Below are positions 7,964 through 16,713 of a stretch of DNA of 64,000 nt, piece by piece (the first letter of the stretch is position 1; the number at the start of each line of letters is the position of its first letter). The DNA lies in contig CALUWN010000008.1 in assembly GCA_944324495.1 (NCBI GenBank), forward strand, positions 38,844 through 102,843, written 5' to 3'. This DNA is from an uncultured Mucispirillum sp. Its GTDB lineage: Bacteria; Chrysiogenota; Deferribacteres; Deferribacterales; Mucispirillaceae. A model generated the notes under the pieces. The model had not been told where the DNA came from and did no database searches. It saw nothing but the letters and a program-made list of their open reading frames with translations. The position numbers were made by a program, and so were the translations under genes.

Positions 7964-8260
7964 CTATACTATTGCTTCACCTTTTTCACGCAGTTCTATT
8001 GCATATTTTTCTATTTCCTGACACAGCTCATAATCATACTGCGATTTCAACTGCTCTGCTGTTTTTGAACCCATTATTAAGTCAAACATATCATTATCAT
8101 ACATTTTAGTAAGCATTTCGTTTAACCGTTCAAGCTTTTCATCACTATATGTATCTTTTACAACTTCTACAATAAATTTCTTCATAAATACTTCATTTTC
8201 AAGTATGGCACGCCTTGCACACTGAAAATATGCTTTTTTATAAAGCGGGTTTTCACTCAT
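7964..8260 (-). CDS. sdhE: SdhE/CptB-like FAD assembly factor
   Basis: 98-residue protein that aligns by eye to the SdhE family, which helps attach FAD covalently to the succinate dehydrogenase or fumarate reductase flavoprotein. The diagnostic early segment reads CARRAILENEVFM, where the family has R-R-G-x-x-E-x-D; here the glycine is alanine. The second block, DNDMFDLIMG, matches the family's D-P-D-(L/F)-F-x-W-(L/I)-M. It follows korC by six bases and is the last gene of the kor operon, so a TCA-cycle role fits. The Gly-to-Ala change in the key motif lowers certainty about activity. Confidence 0.7.
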   Translation of the reverse strand: MSENPLYKKAYFQCARRAILENEVFMKKFIVEVVKDTYSDEKLERLNEMLTKMYDNDMFDLIMGSKTAEQLKSQYDYELCQEIEKYAIELREKGEAIV

Positions 8261-8266
8261 CTAGTT

Positions 8267-8809
8267 TTACTCCATTACTTTTTTTGCCAAATCTATTCCT
8301 AAATTATAAGCTTTTGTGTTATTTTCCGCAGCACGCTCTGGAAAGTTGCTGATTACCACATCTAAAAGCCACTGATGCTCCATTATTTTGCATATTTCAT
8401 TAACTACACCTAATGTGGCAATATTTGCAGAAACTGCACTTCCTAAAAGCTCTTTCACACTGGCAGTTATTGGTACAGCATATACCTTATGACCGTCCTG
8501 CTTGTATTCATGAACTAATGTATTATCAACTATTATTACTGCCTCATCTTTCAAATCAACTGCATATTTATTATAAGCTTCCTGAGTTAAAGAAATCACT
8601 ATATCAGGGCTTATAATTTTTGGGTAGTTTATTTCATCATCACTGATGATAACTTCTGCCTTGCTGGCTCCACCCCTTGCCTCAGGTCCGTAAGACTGGC
8701 TTTGTACTGCGTTTTTACCTGCCTTTATAGCAGCAGCCTGAGCAAGTAATATACCTGCTGTAATTATTCCCTGCCCCCCTGAGCCTGAAAACCTTATATC
8801 ATACCTCAT
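8267..8809 (-). CDS. korC: 2-oxoglutarate:ferredoxin oxidoreductase, gamma subunit
   Basis: 180 residues. The N-terminal SGSGGQGIITAG and the SYGPEARGGASKAEV segment are hallmarks of the gamma domain of 2-oxoacid:ferredoxin oxidoreductases. The complex oxidatively decarboxylates 2-oxoglutarate to succinyl-CoA and reduces ferredoxin, or runs in reverse in reductive TCA cycles. It sits nine bases downstream of the beta gene. Subunit order (delta, alpha, beta, gamma) is that of the four-subunit enzymes. Confidence 0.9.
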   Translation of the reverse strand: MRYDIRFSGSGGQGIITAGILLAQAAAIKAGKNAVQSQSYGPEARGGASKAEVIISDDEINYPKIISPDIVISLTQEAYNKYAVDLKDEAVIIVDNTLVHEYKQDGHKVYAVPITASVKELLGSAVSANIATLGVVNEICKIMEHQWLLDVVISNFPERAAENNTKAYNLGIDLAKKVME

Positions 8810-8818
8810 AATCTGCTC

Positions 8819-9634
8819 CTATTTCTCACTAAAGCCAGTAACAGCATCATAATTTTCCACATACTCTTTCTTGCTTGTATCATGATAAAGTACACCTGTT
8901 ATAAACTTGCCCTCTAATTCCTCTGCACTCATTTTCTCAGCCATCTGCTTAGTTACCGCATGGTCTTTCTGCCACAAAAGCATACTAGTTGGTGTTTTTT
9001 GATTATTTTTTCTACCAAAACCTGTTGGACAGCCTGCAATAATCTCTACCACAGATAAACCCTTGTGAGAAAACGCTTCCTTAAACAGTTTTTCCATAGG
9101 CAGTGCATGGTAAGATGTGCTTCTTCCTACAAATGTGGCTCCTGCTGCAACAGCAAGTTTACATATATCAAAATCAGGCTCAAGCATACCATATGGTGCT
9201 GTGGTTGCTTTTGCTCCAAGTGGAGTTGTTGGCGAATACTGACCGCCTGTCATACCGTATATGTTATTGTTAAATACTATAACTGTCATATCTATATTTC
9301 TTCTACAAGCATGTATAAAATGGTTGCCACCTATGGCACTCATATCACCATCACCACCAAGAGCAACTATTTTTAACTCAGGATTTGCAAGCTTAATACC
9401 TGTTGCAAATGCTAAACTTCTACCATGGGTTGTATGAAGCGTATTAAAATCAAGATACCCAGGCAGACGGCTTGCACAGCCTATGCCTGAAGCTATAACT
9501 GTTTCATCTTTGCTCCAGCCCATAGCATCAATAGCACGTATCATTGATTTCATTATAATACCATAGCCACATCCCGGGCACCAAATGTGCGGCAGCCTGC
9601 CTTTTCTTATATATTTTTCATAATTATAAGCCAT
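8819..9634 (-). CDS. korB: 2-oxoglutarate:ferredoxin oxidoreductase, beta subunit
   Basis: 271 residues holding the thiamine diphosphate site. WCPGCGYG (about residue 18) and IGCASRLPGY give the family cysteines, HTTHGRSLAFATG is typical, and GGDGDMSAIGGNH with the NNNIYGMTGGQ segment is the ThDP/Mg binding motif (GDG...NN). The substrate could also be another 2-oxoacid; the choice of 2-oxoglutarate rests on the four-gene layout and subunit similarity. One base separates it from korA. Confidence 0.9.
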   Translation of the reverse strand: MAYNYEKYIRKGRLPHIWCPGCGYGIIMKSMIRAIDAMGWSKDETVIASGIGCASRLPGYLDFNTLHTTHGRSLAFATGIKLANPELKIVALGGDGDMSAIGGNHFIHACRRNIDMTVIVFNNNIYGMTGGQYSPTTPLGAKATTAPYGMLEPDFDICKLAVAAGATFVGRSTSYHALPMEKLFKEAFSHKGLSVVEIIAGCPTGFGRKNNQKTPTSMLLWQKDHAVTKQMAEKMSAEELEGKFITGVLYHDTSKKEYVENYDAVTGFSEK

Positions 9635-9635
9635 A

Positions 9636-10766
9636 TTAACCCTCCACCGCTTTTTCTATATCCACTGGAGATATAGGCTTACTATCAACTTTATATATAT
9701 GCTTAATATTACACCTGCCACCTGCTGCTCGACTTACTTCCCGCACACTTTGACCTACACTTAATTCCACAACTGTAATATCTTTCACTTTTGATGCATA
9801 CTCTGATATCTCTCTATCAGGAAACGGCCAAATGGTAAGTGGTTTCAAAAGCCCTGCTTTTACGCCTTTCTTCCTTAAATTTAATACAGCATCTTTAGAA
9901 GCACGGGCAGAACTGCCAAAAGCAAATATGATATGCTCCGCATCCTCACACATAAAATGTTCCACTTGCACTATATCATCATAGTTTTCTTCCACCTTTT
10001 TAATAAGGCGTTCTTCCTGCAAACCTATTAATTTTGCACTGTTTGTTGGAAAACCATATTCATCATGATTAAGCCCTGTTACATGATACCTGTACCCCTG
10101 CCCAAAACTTGCCATTTTCGGCACTAATACACTGTTATCATATGGCTTATATTCATCAATCGCACATGCTGGCTTTTCCCTTTCTATAACTTCTAATTCA
10201 CCCTCAAGTGGAACTTCTATTGCTTCACGCATATGACCTATTATCTCATCTGATAAAATAATAACAGGCATACGGTATTTTTCCGCTAAATTAAATGCAC
10301 GTACCGTCTGGCTAAACTGCTCGTAAACTGTGGAAGGTGTTAATGCAATACATGGGTGGTCGCCATGAGTGCCCCAGCGTGCCTGCATAATATCTGCCTG
10401 CCCCGGACCTGTTGGCGTACCAGTGGAAGGCCCACCACGCATAACATTTAATACAACACATGGAACTTCTGCCATATAGCCATAGCCTAAATTCTCAAGC
10501 TTTAATGACATACCCGGGCCACTTGTGGCAGTAAGTGATTTCTTCCCAGCTAAAGATGCACCAATAACCGCTGCCATAGCACTTATTTCATCTTCCATTT
10601 GAATAAACCTGCCCCCGTTTTTCGGAAGCCACGCCGCAAGCCGTTCTGCAACTTCTGTTGAAGGCGTAATAGGATAACCTGCATAAAATTTACACCCTGC
10701 ATATAATGCACCTAGGGCTACAGCATCATTTCCCTGTAAAAATTTACGTTCTCTTTTCTTTTCCAT
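9636..10766 (-). CDS. korA: 2-oxoglutarate:ferredoxin oxidoreductase, alpha subunit
   Basis: 376 residues. The pyrimidine-binding domain begins with GNDAVALGALYAGCKFYAGY, then PITPSTEVAE. MEDEISAMAAVIGAS carries the glutamate that activates ThDP. The block RGGPSTGTPTGPGQADIMQA is characteristic of Kor alpha subunits. The C-terminal domain III includes FAFGSSARASKDAV. It overlaps neither neighbour but is separated from both by only one or two bases, so the operon is compact. Confidence 0.92.
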   Translation of the reverse strand: MEKKRERKFLQGNDAVALGALYAGCKFYAGYPITPSTEVAERLAAWLPKNGGRFIQMEDEISAMAAVIGASLAGKKSLTATSGPGMSLKLENLGYGYMAEVPCVVLNVMRGGPSTGTPTGPGQADIMQARWGTHGDHPCIALTPSTVYEQFSQTVRAFNLAEKYRMPVIILSDEIIGHMREAIEVPLEGELEVIEREKPACAIDEYKPYDNSVLVPKMASFGQGYRYHVTGLNHDEYGFPTNSAKLIGLQEERLIKKVEENYDDIVQVEHFMCEDAEHIIFAFGSSARASKDAVLNLRKKGVKAGLLKPLTIWPFPDREISEYASKVKDITVVELSVGQSVREVSRAAGGRCNIKHIYKVDSKPISPVDIEKAVEG

Positions 10767-10768
10767 AA

Positions 10769-10960
10769 TTATAACCTTGTAACTTCTATTGCAAAATCAG
10801 GACAACGCAACTCGCACTGCATACAAGCAGTACATTTTTCTATATCTGCCACATTAACTTTAAAATCTTGAATATCTAAGACTTGGGCGGGGCATAATAA
10901 AACACATATTTCACAACCCTTGCACCGCTCTTTATGAATGACTATTTCACTTTTTGCCAT
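10769..10960 (-). CDS. korD: 2-oxoglutarate:ferredoxin oxidoreductase, delta (ferredoxin) subunit
   Basis: 63-residue ferredoxin-like subunit with two 4Fe-4S motifs: CKGCEICVLLCP and CTACMQCELRCP (both CxxCxxCxxxCP). It passes electrons from the ThDP enzyme to external ferredoxin. ATG 10960 is chosen because GAGGG lies about seven bases upstream; a longer frame starting at 10981 has no such site. It is the first gene of the kor operon. Confidence 0.9.
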   Translation of the reverse strand: MAKSEIVIHKERCKGCEICVLLCPAQVLDIQDFKVNVADIEKCTACMQCELRCPDFAIEVTRL

Positions 10961-10995
10961 GCTGATACCCTCACATAACAATGCACTATTATACT

Positions 10996-11023
10996 ATTAT
11001 ATAAGTTTTTATGATTTTGTAAA
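10996..11023 (-). promoter_or_regulatory. Candidate promoter of the kor operon
   Basis: On the minus strand TTTACA (11023-11018) and TATAAT (11001-10996) are 16 bases apart, about 36 bases before the korD ATG. Confidence 0.55.
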
Positions 11024-11154
11024 GCAGTATAAATTACTAATATCAAAATATGAATGCAATTTTTAACCAAATGTATAAAATTAGATATTCTACTTGATTT
11101 AAGTAATTTATTTATGTTATTATCCATATGAATATTGATTAATTAACGGTATAT

Positions 11155-13011
11155 ATGGCAAATAGAATTATAGAGCTTGCTAATAAATTTTTTTCTTCCA
11201 TTTACCAAAGTGGTGTATCTGCCACTTTTAAAAAAGTATCACTATTTTTTCGCAATAAAATAGTACAAAATATGCTCCATAAATATTCCTTTGATGGTTT
11301 TTATCAAGCAAAATACCTTCCTTCAAACACTACCAATTCAGATGTTTTGCCAATATGCTTTTATAATATATCACACATTAATATAGTAGAGCTTGCAACA
11401 CATAAACCACTTTTTATTAACCATTATCTGCCAAGAATACCACTGCTTTTTACTGAAAACTTTGTAGAACGCATAAACTACCATATTAGACTTGCTAAAG
11501 AATACCAAATATATGGCTTTTGCTATGAAGTAAATAATATTAATAAATTTACTAACTTTTTCTCAAACCTGCACTTAGCTGGTGCAGATATGCCCTTCTG
11601 CATTTCTCTGCACCATAAACTAACCTTTGAAAATATTAAAACTATATTTAAAACAATTAAATATGACAACTATATAAAACATAACGATAACTATATAATA
11701 GTGCTTGACTGTTCAGAAAATACGGACATTATTAATGAATTTATTCAAAAAGTAGATAATGCTCTTACTAATTTTGGTATAAATTATGAACTTTGGTTAA
11801 AAGTGCCAAACAATACTACAATTGATAACGAAAAAATTACTGGAGTATTAAATACTTATAATACACAGGAACTTCCACCTGTTAGTGCAAATGCACTCTC
11901 TTATTTAAGCATAAGTTTTCAAAATAAATTATACTACTATAATCAAGTTGCTGAAAGCCTAAAAAAACACGCAAAATCTGGCAGGCTTGAATATAATGTT
12001 ATATCCAATGCTCAAGATACTCTGCGGCAAAATGGCGTTACTTTCTATAAATACAGCCTGCTGCATTTTTATAACTGGGTAAAAAACGAATGCGTATACC
12101 TTAGAAAAACATATGAAAAAAATAAACGATTTCTTTTTATTGATTCTTTTAATAACTGGGAAAAACTAAACCATATAGCACCTGAAAAACGTACAGGTTA
12201 TGCATTTTTAAATACAATGTATAGAGCTATGTTTAATAAAAAAATTTATGGAAAAAAATTATCAGTTTATAACCAAGATATGCCACTTGCAGCATATAAT
12301 ACTTCCCAAATATGTATCCATGCTCATATTTATTATATTGATTTACTTGATGAAATAGTTATGGAACTGAAAAAAATCCCATATAAATTTGATGTGTATA
12401 TTTCCACAGACAGCTATAAAAAAGCAGACATAATTATGGATGCTTTTCAACGTAACCATAAAGAATTTAATGTTTTTATTGATGTTTTTGAAAATATTGG
12501 CAGAGATGTTGCACCATTTATAGAGCAAATGCGTTCCATAATTACAAAATATAAATTTATATGCCATATCCACTCTAAAAAATCTATTACAGACAGCTTT
12601 GGCAATAACTGGAGAGATTATCTTTTTCAGTCACTTTTTGGCTCAAGTGAAAATATTGCTCATATTATTAAAAACCTTGAATATAATAAAGGGCTTGGAA
12701 TTGTTTTTCCAAAATCATTTCAACGATTAGAAGAAGCTACACACTGGAGCTTAAATAAAAATATTGCGGAAAAACTAATGAAAAAAATGAATATGGATAT
12801 AATGCTTCCTGTAAATAATATAGTCTTTCCAGTTGGTAATATGTTTTGGGCTAGAGTTGATGCAATACTGCCATTTTTTACAAATATCCAAATGAATGAT
12901 TTCCCACAAGAAAAAGGACAAATTGATGGCACAATCGCACACGCTATTGAAAGACTGTGGGTATATGTGGCTGAATATAATGGATATACATACAGTTTTT
13001 GTGGAAAATAA
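11155..13011 (+). CDS. Glycan-synthesis protein with WbsX-like and RgpF domains
   Basis: 618-residue cytoplasmic protein. The N-terminal half (about 50-390) resembles the WbsX/GH99-like family seen in O-antigen loci: NYHIRLAKEYQIYGFCYE is the best match, but the usual catalytic-looking block is degenerate. The C-terminal part (about 395-618) is RgpF-like (rhamnan synthesis F): ICIHAHIYYIDLLDEI, VFENIGRDVAPF and CHIHSKKS. Function is probably transfer or assembly of surface glycan. It stands alone, apart from the main locus at 19883-38167. The last 68 codons are duplicated at 14413-14619. The ribosome site is weak. Confidence 0.7.
   Translation: MANRIIELANKFFSSIYQSGVSATFKKVSLFFRNKIVQNMLHKYSFDGFYQAKYLPSNTTNSDVLPICFYNISHINIVELATHKPLFINHYLPRIPLLFTENFVERINYHIRLAKEYQIYGFCYEVNNINKFTNFFSNLHLAGADMPFCISLHHKLTFENIKTIFKTIKYDNYIKHNDNYIIVLDCSENTDIINEFIQKVDNALTNFGINYELWLKVPNNTTIDNEKITGVLNTYNTQELPPVSANALSYLSISFQNKLYYYNQVAESLKKHAKSGRLEYNVISNAQDTLRQNGVTFYKYSLLHFYNWVKNECVYLRKTYEKNKRFLFIDSFNNWEKLNHIAPEKRTGYAFLNTMYRAMFNKKIYGKKLSVYNQDMPLAAYNTSQICIHAHIYYIDLLDEIVMELKKIPYKFDVYISTDSYKKADIIMDAFQRNHKEFNVFIDVFENIGRDVAPFIEQMRSIITKYKFICHIHSKKSITDSFGNNWRDYLFQSLFGSSENIAHIIKNLEYNKGLGIVFPKSFQRLEEATHWSLNKNIAEKLMKKMNMDIMLPVNNIVFPVGNMFWARVDAILPFFTNIQMNDFPQEKGQIDGTIAHAIERLWVYVAEYNGYTYSFCGK
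12798..13004 (+). repeat. 207-bp direct repeat, copy 1 (inside the RgpF-type gene)
   Basis: This segment encodes the C-terminus of the gene at 11155-13011 and matches 14413-14619 over the same length without gaps, with about 16 mismatches by eye (about 92% identity). The two copies bracket the ATPase gene. Confidence 0.85.
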
Positions 13012-13036
13012 ACAGTTTTATTACATAAATTATCCC

Positions 13037-13105
13037 TATTTTACTTTTCAACACACTTTTATTTTACTTTTCAACATAATTCTATTTTACTTTTCAACAG
13101 ATTTA
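13037..13105. repeat. Three tandem 23-bp repeats
   Basis: The 17-base core TATTTTACTTTTCAACA occurs at 13037-13053, 13060-13076 and 13083-13099, each followed by a variable six bases, giving a strict 23-base period (about two helical turns). The array fills the gap between the RgpF-type gene and the ATPase gene, about 50 bases before the ATPase start. It could be an iteron-like binding site for a protein or a slippage product. Confidence 0.85.
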
Positions 13106-13157
13106 TATTATCTTATTTCTATAATACATTAAATATTTCTTATATATGGGGTATAAA

Positions 13158-14390
13158 ATGGCACTTAAAAGATGGCAGGAAAAAAACATTAAAGATTTAA
13201 GAAATAAGAGAAGAATTATACAAATTACAGGTGCAAGACAGTGCGGTAAAACAACCACTGCAAAAGCTATCACCTCCCATTATGAAAACCTTTACTATAC
13301 ACTAGATAATAAAACTATTCTTGATGCCTGCATTTCCGACCCTATAAATTTTCTTACTCATAATAAAGATATTATGGTTATAGATGAAGTGCAAAAAGCT
13401 CCTATTATCATTACTACATTAAAACAAATTGTTGATGAAGATATTAGAAAAGGCAGGTATATTATAACTGGCAGTGTGGATATACAGTCCTTACCACAGG
13501 TAAATGAATCACTAGCTGGCAGAATAGGCCGAATATTACTAAGAACACTTACTCAAGGTGAAATATTAGAAAAAAAACCTGTGTTTATTGAAAACTTAAA
13601 AAACAATAATTTTCAAAGTAAGTATGAATATGATGGTAAAGAAGAAATATTATATACTGCATTAAATGGTGGTTATCCTGAAACTTTAGGTTATACATTA
13701 AGGGATATTAAAAACTGGTGCCATGATTATATTACTGCCATACTGGAAAAAGATTTAAAAGATATAGAAAATATTAGAAACCACCAGAATATGAAAAAGC
13801 TTGTAGAAACAACTGCGGCTTGGAGTTCTAAATATATGGAACAAAATGCCATTAGAAGTGCCTTATCTATTGAAAAACCAACATTTAATAAATACCTTAG
13901 TTTGCTTGAAATGATGTATATAATAGAAACACTCCCAGCTTACACAAAAACAGACTATGAACGAGTTACAAAAAAACCAAAAATATTTATGACAGATACA
14001 GCTTTAATTTCATCTATTTTAAACTATACTATGGATAATGTTCGCCTTAATCAAGATATATCTGGCAAACTTATAGAAACATTTATACACCATGAACTTG
14101 CTTCTTTTATAGATTATTATAATGGAGAATACAGCCTTTACCATTTTAGAGATAATGCAAAACATGAAATAGACTTTATACTGCATGATAATAATGCAAA
14201 TAATATTTATGCAATAGAGATTAAAGCAGGCTCTAATATAAGCAGAGCCGATTTTAAACATATTAAATGGTTTAATGATAACATTGCAAAAGATAATAAT
14301 TTTCTGGGTATAATATTATATACTGGCAAAGAAACTCTTTCTTTTGGTGATAATCTAAAAGCAGTTCCAATATGTGCATTGTGGGAGTAA
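13158..14390 (+). CDS. AAA-family ATPase with DUF4143 domain
   Basis: 410-residue protein of a common but poorly understood ATPase family. Walker A is GARQCGKTT (about residue 27) and Walker B is IMVIDEVQ. The C-terminal DUF4143 part has KPKIFMTDTAL and a nuclease-like signature, HEIDFIL followed by YAIEIKAG, which resembles the D-x(n)-E-x-K of PD-(D/E)xK folds. The ATG at 13158 has GGGG seven to ten bases upstream; an alternative ATG is at 13146. It lies between two copies of a 207-bp repeat and after three 23-bp tandem repeats, which suggests it arrived by insertion or recombination. Confidence 0.85.
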   Translation: MALKRWQEKNIKDLRNKRRIIQITGARQCGKTTTAKAITSHYENLYYTLDNKTILDACISDPINFLTHNKDIMVIDEVQKAPIIITTLKQIVDEDIRKGRYIITGSVDIQSLPQVNESLAGRIGRILLRTLTQGEILEKKPVFIENLKNNNFQSKYEYDGKEEILYTALNGGYPETLGYTLRDIKNWCHDYITAILEKDLKDIENIRNHQNMKKLVETTAAWSSKYMEQNAIRSALSIEKPTFNKYLSLLEMMYIIETLPAYTKTDYERVTKKPKIFMTDTALISSILNYTMDNVRLNQDISGKLIETFIHHELASFIDYYNGEYSLYHFRDNAKHEIDFILHDNNANNIYAIEIKAGSNISRADFKHIKWFNDNIAKDNNFLGIILYTGKETLSFGDNLKAVPICALWE

Positions 14391-14412
14391 AATATATAAA
14401 ACATGGTATTGG

Positions 14413-14619
14413 TATAATACTTCCTATAAGCCATATAGTCTTTCCTGTTGGTAATATGTTTTGGGCAAGAGTTGATGCAATACTGCCATTTTTTACAAAT
14501 ATCCAAATGAATGATTTCCCAGCAGAAAAAGGTCAGGTTGATGGCACAATCGCACACGCTATTGAAAGGCTTTGGGTATATGTGGCTGAATATAACGGAT
14601 ATACATACAGCTTTTGTGG
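14413..14619 (+). pseudogene. C-terminal fragment of an RgpF-type gene (repeat copy 2)
   Basis: This stretch would encode the same 68 residues as the end of the gene at 11155-13011 (NIVFPVGNMFWARVD region to YTYSFCG), and keeps the reading frame. Many mismatches keep the amino acid, which suggests it descended from a working paralogue rather than from a very recent copy. There is no start, no ribosome site and no upstream domain, so it is a remnant. The frame reads on into unrelated sequence after 14619. Confidence 0.8.
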
Positions 14620-14620
14620 C

Positions 14621-14999
14621 ATATTCAATATTTATATTATCATCAAAATTAATGTCATAATATTCCACCTGCTTATTTAATCGCAATATACCACCATAGT
14701 AATCAAAACCAGTTTGTTCAATTAATCTATTTTTAATATGGGAGTTTCTACTGTATAAACATTCAATTATAGATGGCACATTAAATTTTTCTTTAATCTG
14801 GTTAATAATTGAAATTAGACTACTATATAATAATGTCCAGTAAAATATTAAATTATATTTATTATTATGAACCACAAGAATTAATGTATTTTCATACTGT
14901 AAAAAATATGTTTCTGGAAATATATTGTAATAAGTTTCATCATAAGTATAATTACTATAAATATTACCACTAATTTTGCTTAATTTATTAACTTCATAC
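14621..14999 (-). pseudogene. Decayed reading frame, product unrecognised
   Basis: On the minus strand an open stretch runs from about 14999 to the edge of the RgpF fragment at 14620. It includes residues such as YYNIFPETYF, LILVVHNNKYN and LIEQTGFDYYGGILRL. It begins just after a stop, has no credible start codon with a ribosome site, and its lower end is cut by the repeat. It looks like the middle of a lost gene. A GNAT-type acetyltransferase came to mind from the last segment, but the match is too weak to name. Confidence 0.4.
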
Positions 15000-15205
15000 T
15001 ATAATTGATTATATGATATATTTTTTTTAACATCTAACATTAAATATTAACACCTAAAATATAAATTAATTAAATGTATTCTATATATTTATTAACCAAA
15101 AAGCAATAAAACATTATCATTTTCTTAAAATTAATCTTATATTATTATTTATATTAAGATAATTTACTAATATTATTTACTTTTATATTCTTTGATATGG
15201 TATAA
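15000..15205. other. AT-rich non-coding stretch
   Basis: Very AT-rich sequence between the decayed frame and the regulator-like gene. I see no gene, repeat or clear terminator in it. Confidence 0.5.
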
Positions 15206-15868
15206 TTATAAATTCCCACGTGTTATTAAAAGTGGAAGATTTAGTGTATAAAGAGTATCATTTATATAATCTAATAATTTTACACCTTTTAAGTTTGAAT
15301 TTTTAATAATATAGCTCACTATAACATCGTATGCTATGGAATTTGAAAATGTATAGCCTGCCTTCATAAGTAATTCGTTTAGTTCTAAATAATTTGTATT
15401 TAGAATAATGCCGAGTGAAATTAATGTGTATTTAGTTATATGTTTGCCTGCACATATGTAATGATACATTCGTTCACTAATTAAAGCTTGTTCATATAAT
15501 TTTTTTCCTTTAATCTTTTTAATCTCCATAAATGTTTTAAAATATTTATTGAAATTATCAATTTTATACATACTTATCCCTGCTCTATTAGCAAGTTTTT
15601 CTTTTTCTATATCATTTAATATAAATAATTTGGCAGTTTTATCAATAAACTCATAATGGCTTTCTTTAAACCGCAGACTATTTGCATGCTGCTCCCAGTA
15701 TGATAAATATTGTTTCCATATACCTAAAAGTTTATATACTTTTTCTACATTGGAAATATTATGCTTAAGTTTATATGTTTGAGCCATATGCTTAAATGTC
15801 TGAATAAAGCTTTTTTCCAAATAAAGTGAGTTTTTTCGCAGCCATTCCATCTCTAATTTATTCTTCAT
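15206..15868 (-). CDS. Putative XRE-like regulatory protein
   Basis: 220-residue all-helical cytoplasmic protein. Its C-terminal third (about 130-220: LISERMYHYICAGKHITKYTLISLGI, then NELLMKAGYTFSNSIAYDVIVSYII, split here for length) resembles the module found after helix-turn-helix segments in XRE-like proteins of gut bacteria, where it reads L-L-K-x-A-G-Y-x-L-S-x-S-x3-D-x-I-I. The N-terminal part is unrecognised. ATG 15868 has GGAG eight to eleven bases upstream. It is transcribed in the same direction as, but downstream of, the DUF2589 operon, with a terminator between. Confidence 0.5.
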   Translation of the reverse strand: MKNKLEMEWLRKNSLYLEKSFIQTFKHMAQTYKLKHNISNVEKVYKLLGIWKQYLSYWEQHANSLRFKESHYEFIDKTAKLFILNDIEKEKLANRAGISMYKIDNFNKYFKTFMEIKKIKGKKLYEQALISERMYHYICAGKHITKYTLISLGIILNTNYLELNELLMKAGYTFSNSIAYDVIVSYIIKNSNLKGVKLLDYINDTLYTLNLPLLITRGNL

Positions 15869-16047
15869 ATGGCATTCTCCAATGAATAACATATTTGGGT
15901 ATAATAATACTTACTATATATTCATAAGATTTTAATATATTAAATATACATTATGTTATTTATATATTTAATATTTATTTTAAAGATTATATGAAATAAA
16001 TTATGACTTTTATTTAATTTACATATATTATATTTTAAAAATATAAA

Positions 16048-16067
16048 GGGCAGGAAATTTCCTGCCC
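16048..16067 (-). terminator. Terminator of the DUF2589 operon
   Basis: A perfect 20-base palindrome, GGGCAGGAAATTTCCTGCCC. On the minus strand it is followed by TTTATATTTTT. It lies about 50 bases after the stop of the gene at 16120-16695. Confidence 0.8.
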
Positions 16068-16119
16068 AATTTGTAAGTGAGGATGATGAAATTACAGTAC
16101 TAAAATGGCTGTAATTATT

Positions 16120-16695
16120 TTAGTTGTCATTTGGTAAAATATTTTCTCTGTAATAAAGTTTACCAGTATTACCATCAATTATAAATACAGCTTTTTTGTT
16201 TTTATATGGTTCTGTTTTTATCCAGTATTCTGTATCTGATTTCTTAATGTAACAAGTAAATCCAGCATTTTCTTGTTTAACGCTTTCTGTTTGTTTTACA
16301 ATATCTTCAGCACTCTTTTCAGGTAGTGTTTTACGTAAACTATATGTTTTTTTCTGTCTATTATTAACTATTTGAAGAACTTTTTCATATATTTCATCAA
16401 CATTTTTTGTATCTAGTTCATAAATTCTAACTTTTTGTAAGTTTCCATTATTATCTTTTACTGTATTTGGATCTAAATATTTAAATCCTTCTTTGTTTTG
16501 AAAATTATGTTTTTTTTCATCAAACTCAGTATATTTTTCTGTTATTGAGTTTTTATAAACCTTTTTTGCATATTTATTGCAGTTATCTGTCATCGCTTGT
16601 AATTCTACTAATGCTGCTTCTGCATAAGCATTATTTACAGTGAAATAAGTAGATAGAATAAAAGCTATAAATAGTGTAAATACTTTAAACTTCAT
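16120..16695 (-). CDS. Secreted protein of unknown function
   Basis: 191 residues with a clear Sec signal peptide (cleavage near NAYA-E). The mature part is charged, Lys/Asn-rich, with two cysteines (about residues 39 and 147). The C-terminal YWIKTEPYKNKKAVFIIDG and TGKLYYRE could be a small beta-sheet domain reminiscent of PepSY-like folds, a weak impression. AAGGAG is seven bases before the ATG. It is the last gene of a minus-strand group that begins at 19680. Confidence 0.6.
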   Translation of the reverse strand: MKFKVFTLFIAFILSTYFTVNNAYAEAALVELQAMTDNCNKYAKKVYKNSITEKYTEFDEKKHNFQNKEGFKYLDPNTVKDNNGNLQKVRIYELDTKNVDEIYEKVLQIVNNRQKKTYSLRKTLPEKSAEDIVKQTESVKQENAGFTCYIKKSDTEYWIKTEPYKNKKAVFIIDGNTGKLYYRENILPNDN

Positions 16696-16713
16696 TATTT
16701 TCTCCTTATTATA

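Noticed and set aside
8770..8778. Six-C run in korC as a slippage tract
   Set aside because: Too short, and it encodes the conserved GSGGQG motif, so it is constrained by protein sequence.
13037..13105. CRISPR array
   Set aside because: The variable parts between the three cores are only six bases and there are no cas genes; it is a simple tandem repeat.
14207..14620. Minus-strand extension of the decayed frame through the ATPase gene
   Set aside because: Below 14620 it only mirrors the RgpF fragment and the ATPase gene on the other strand.
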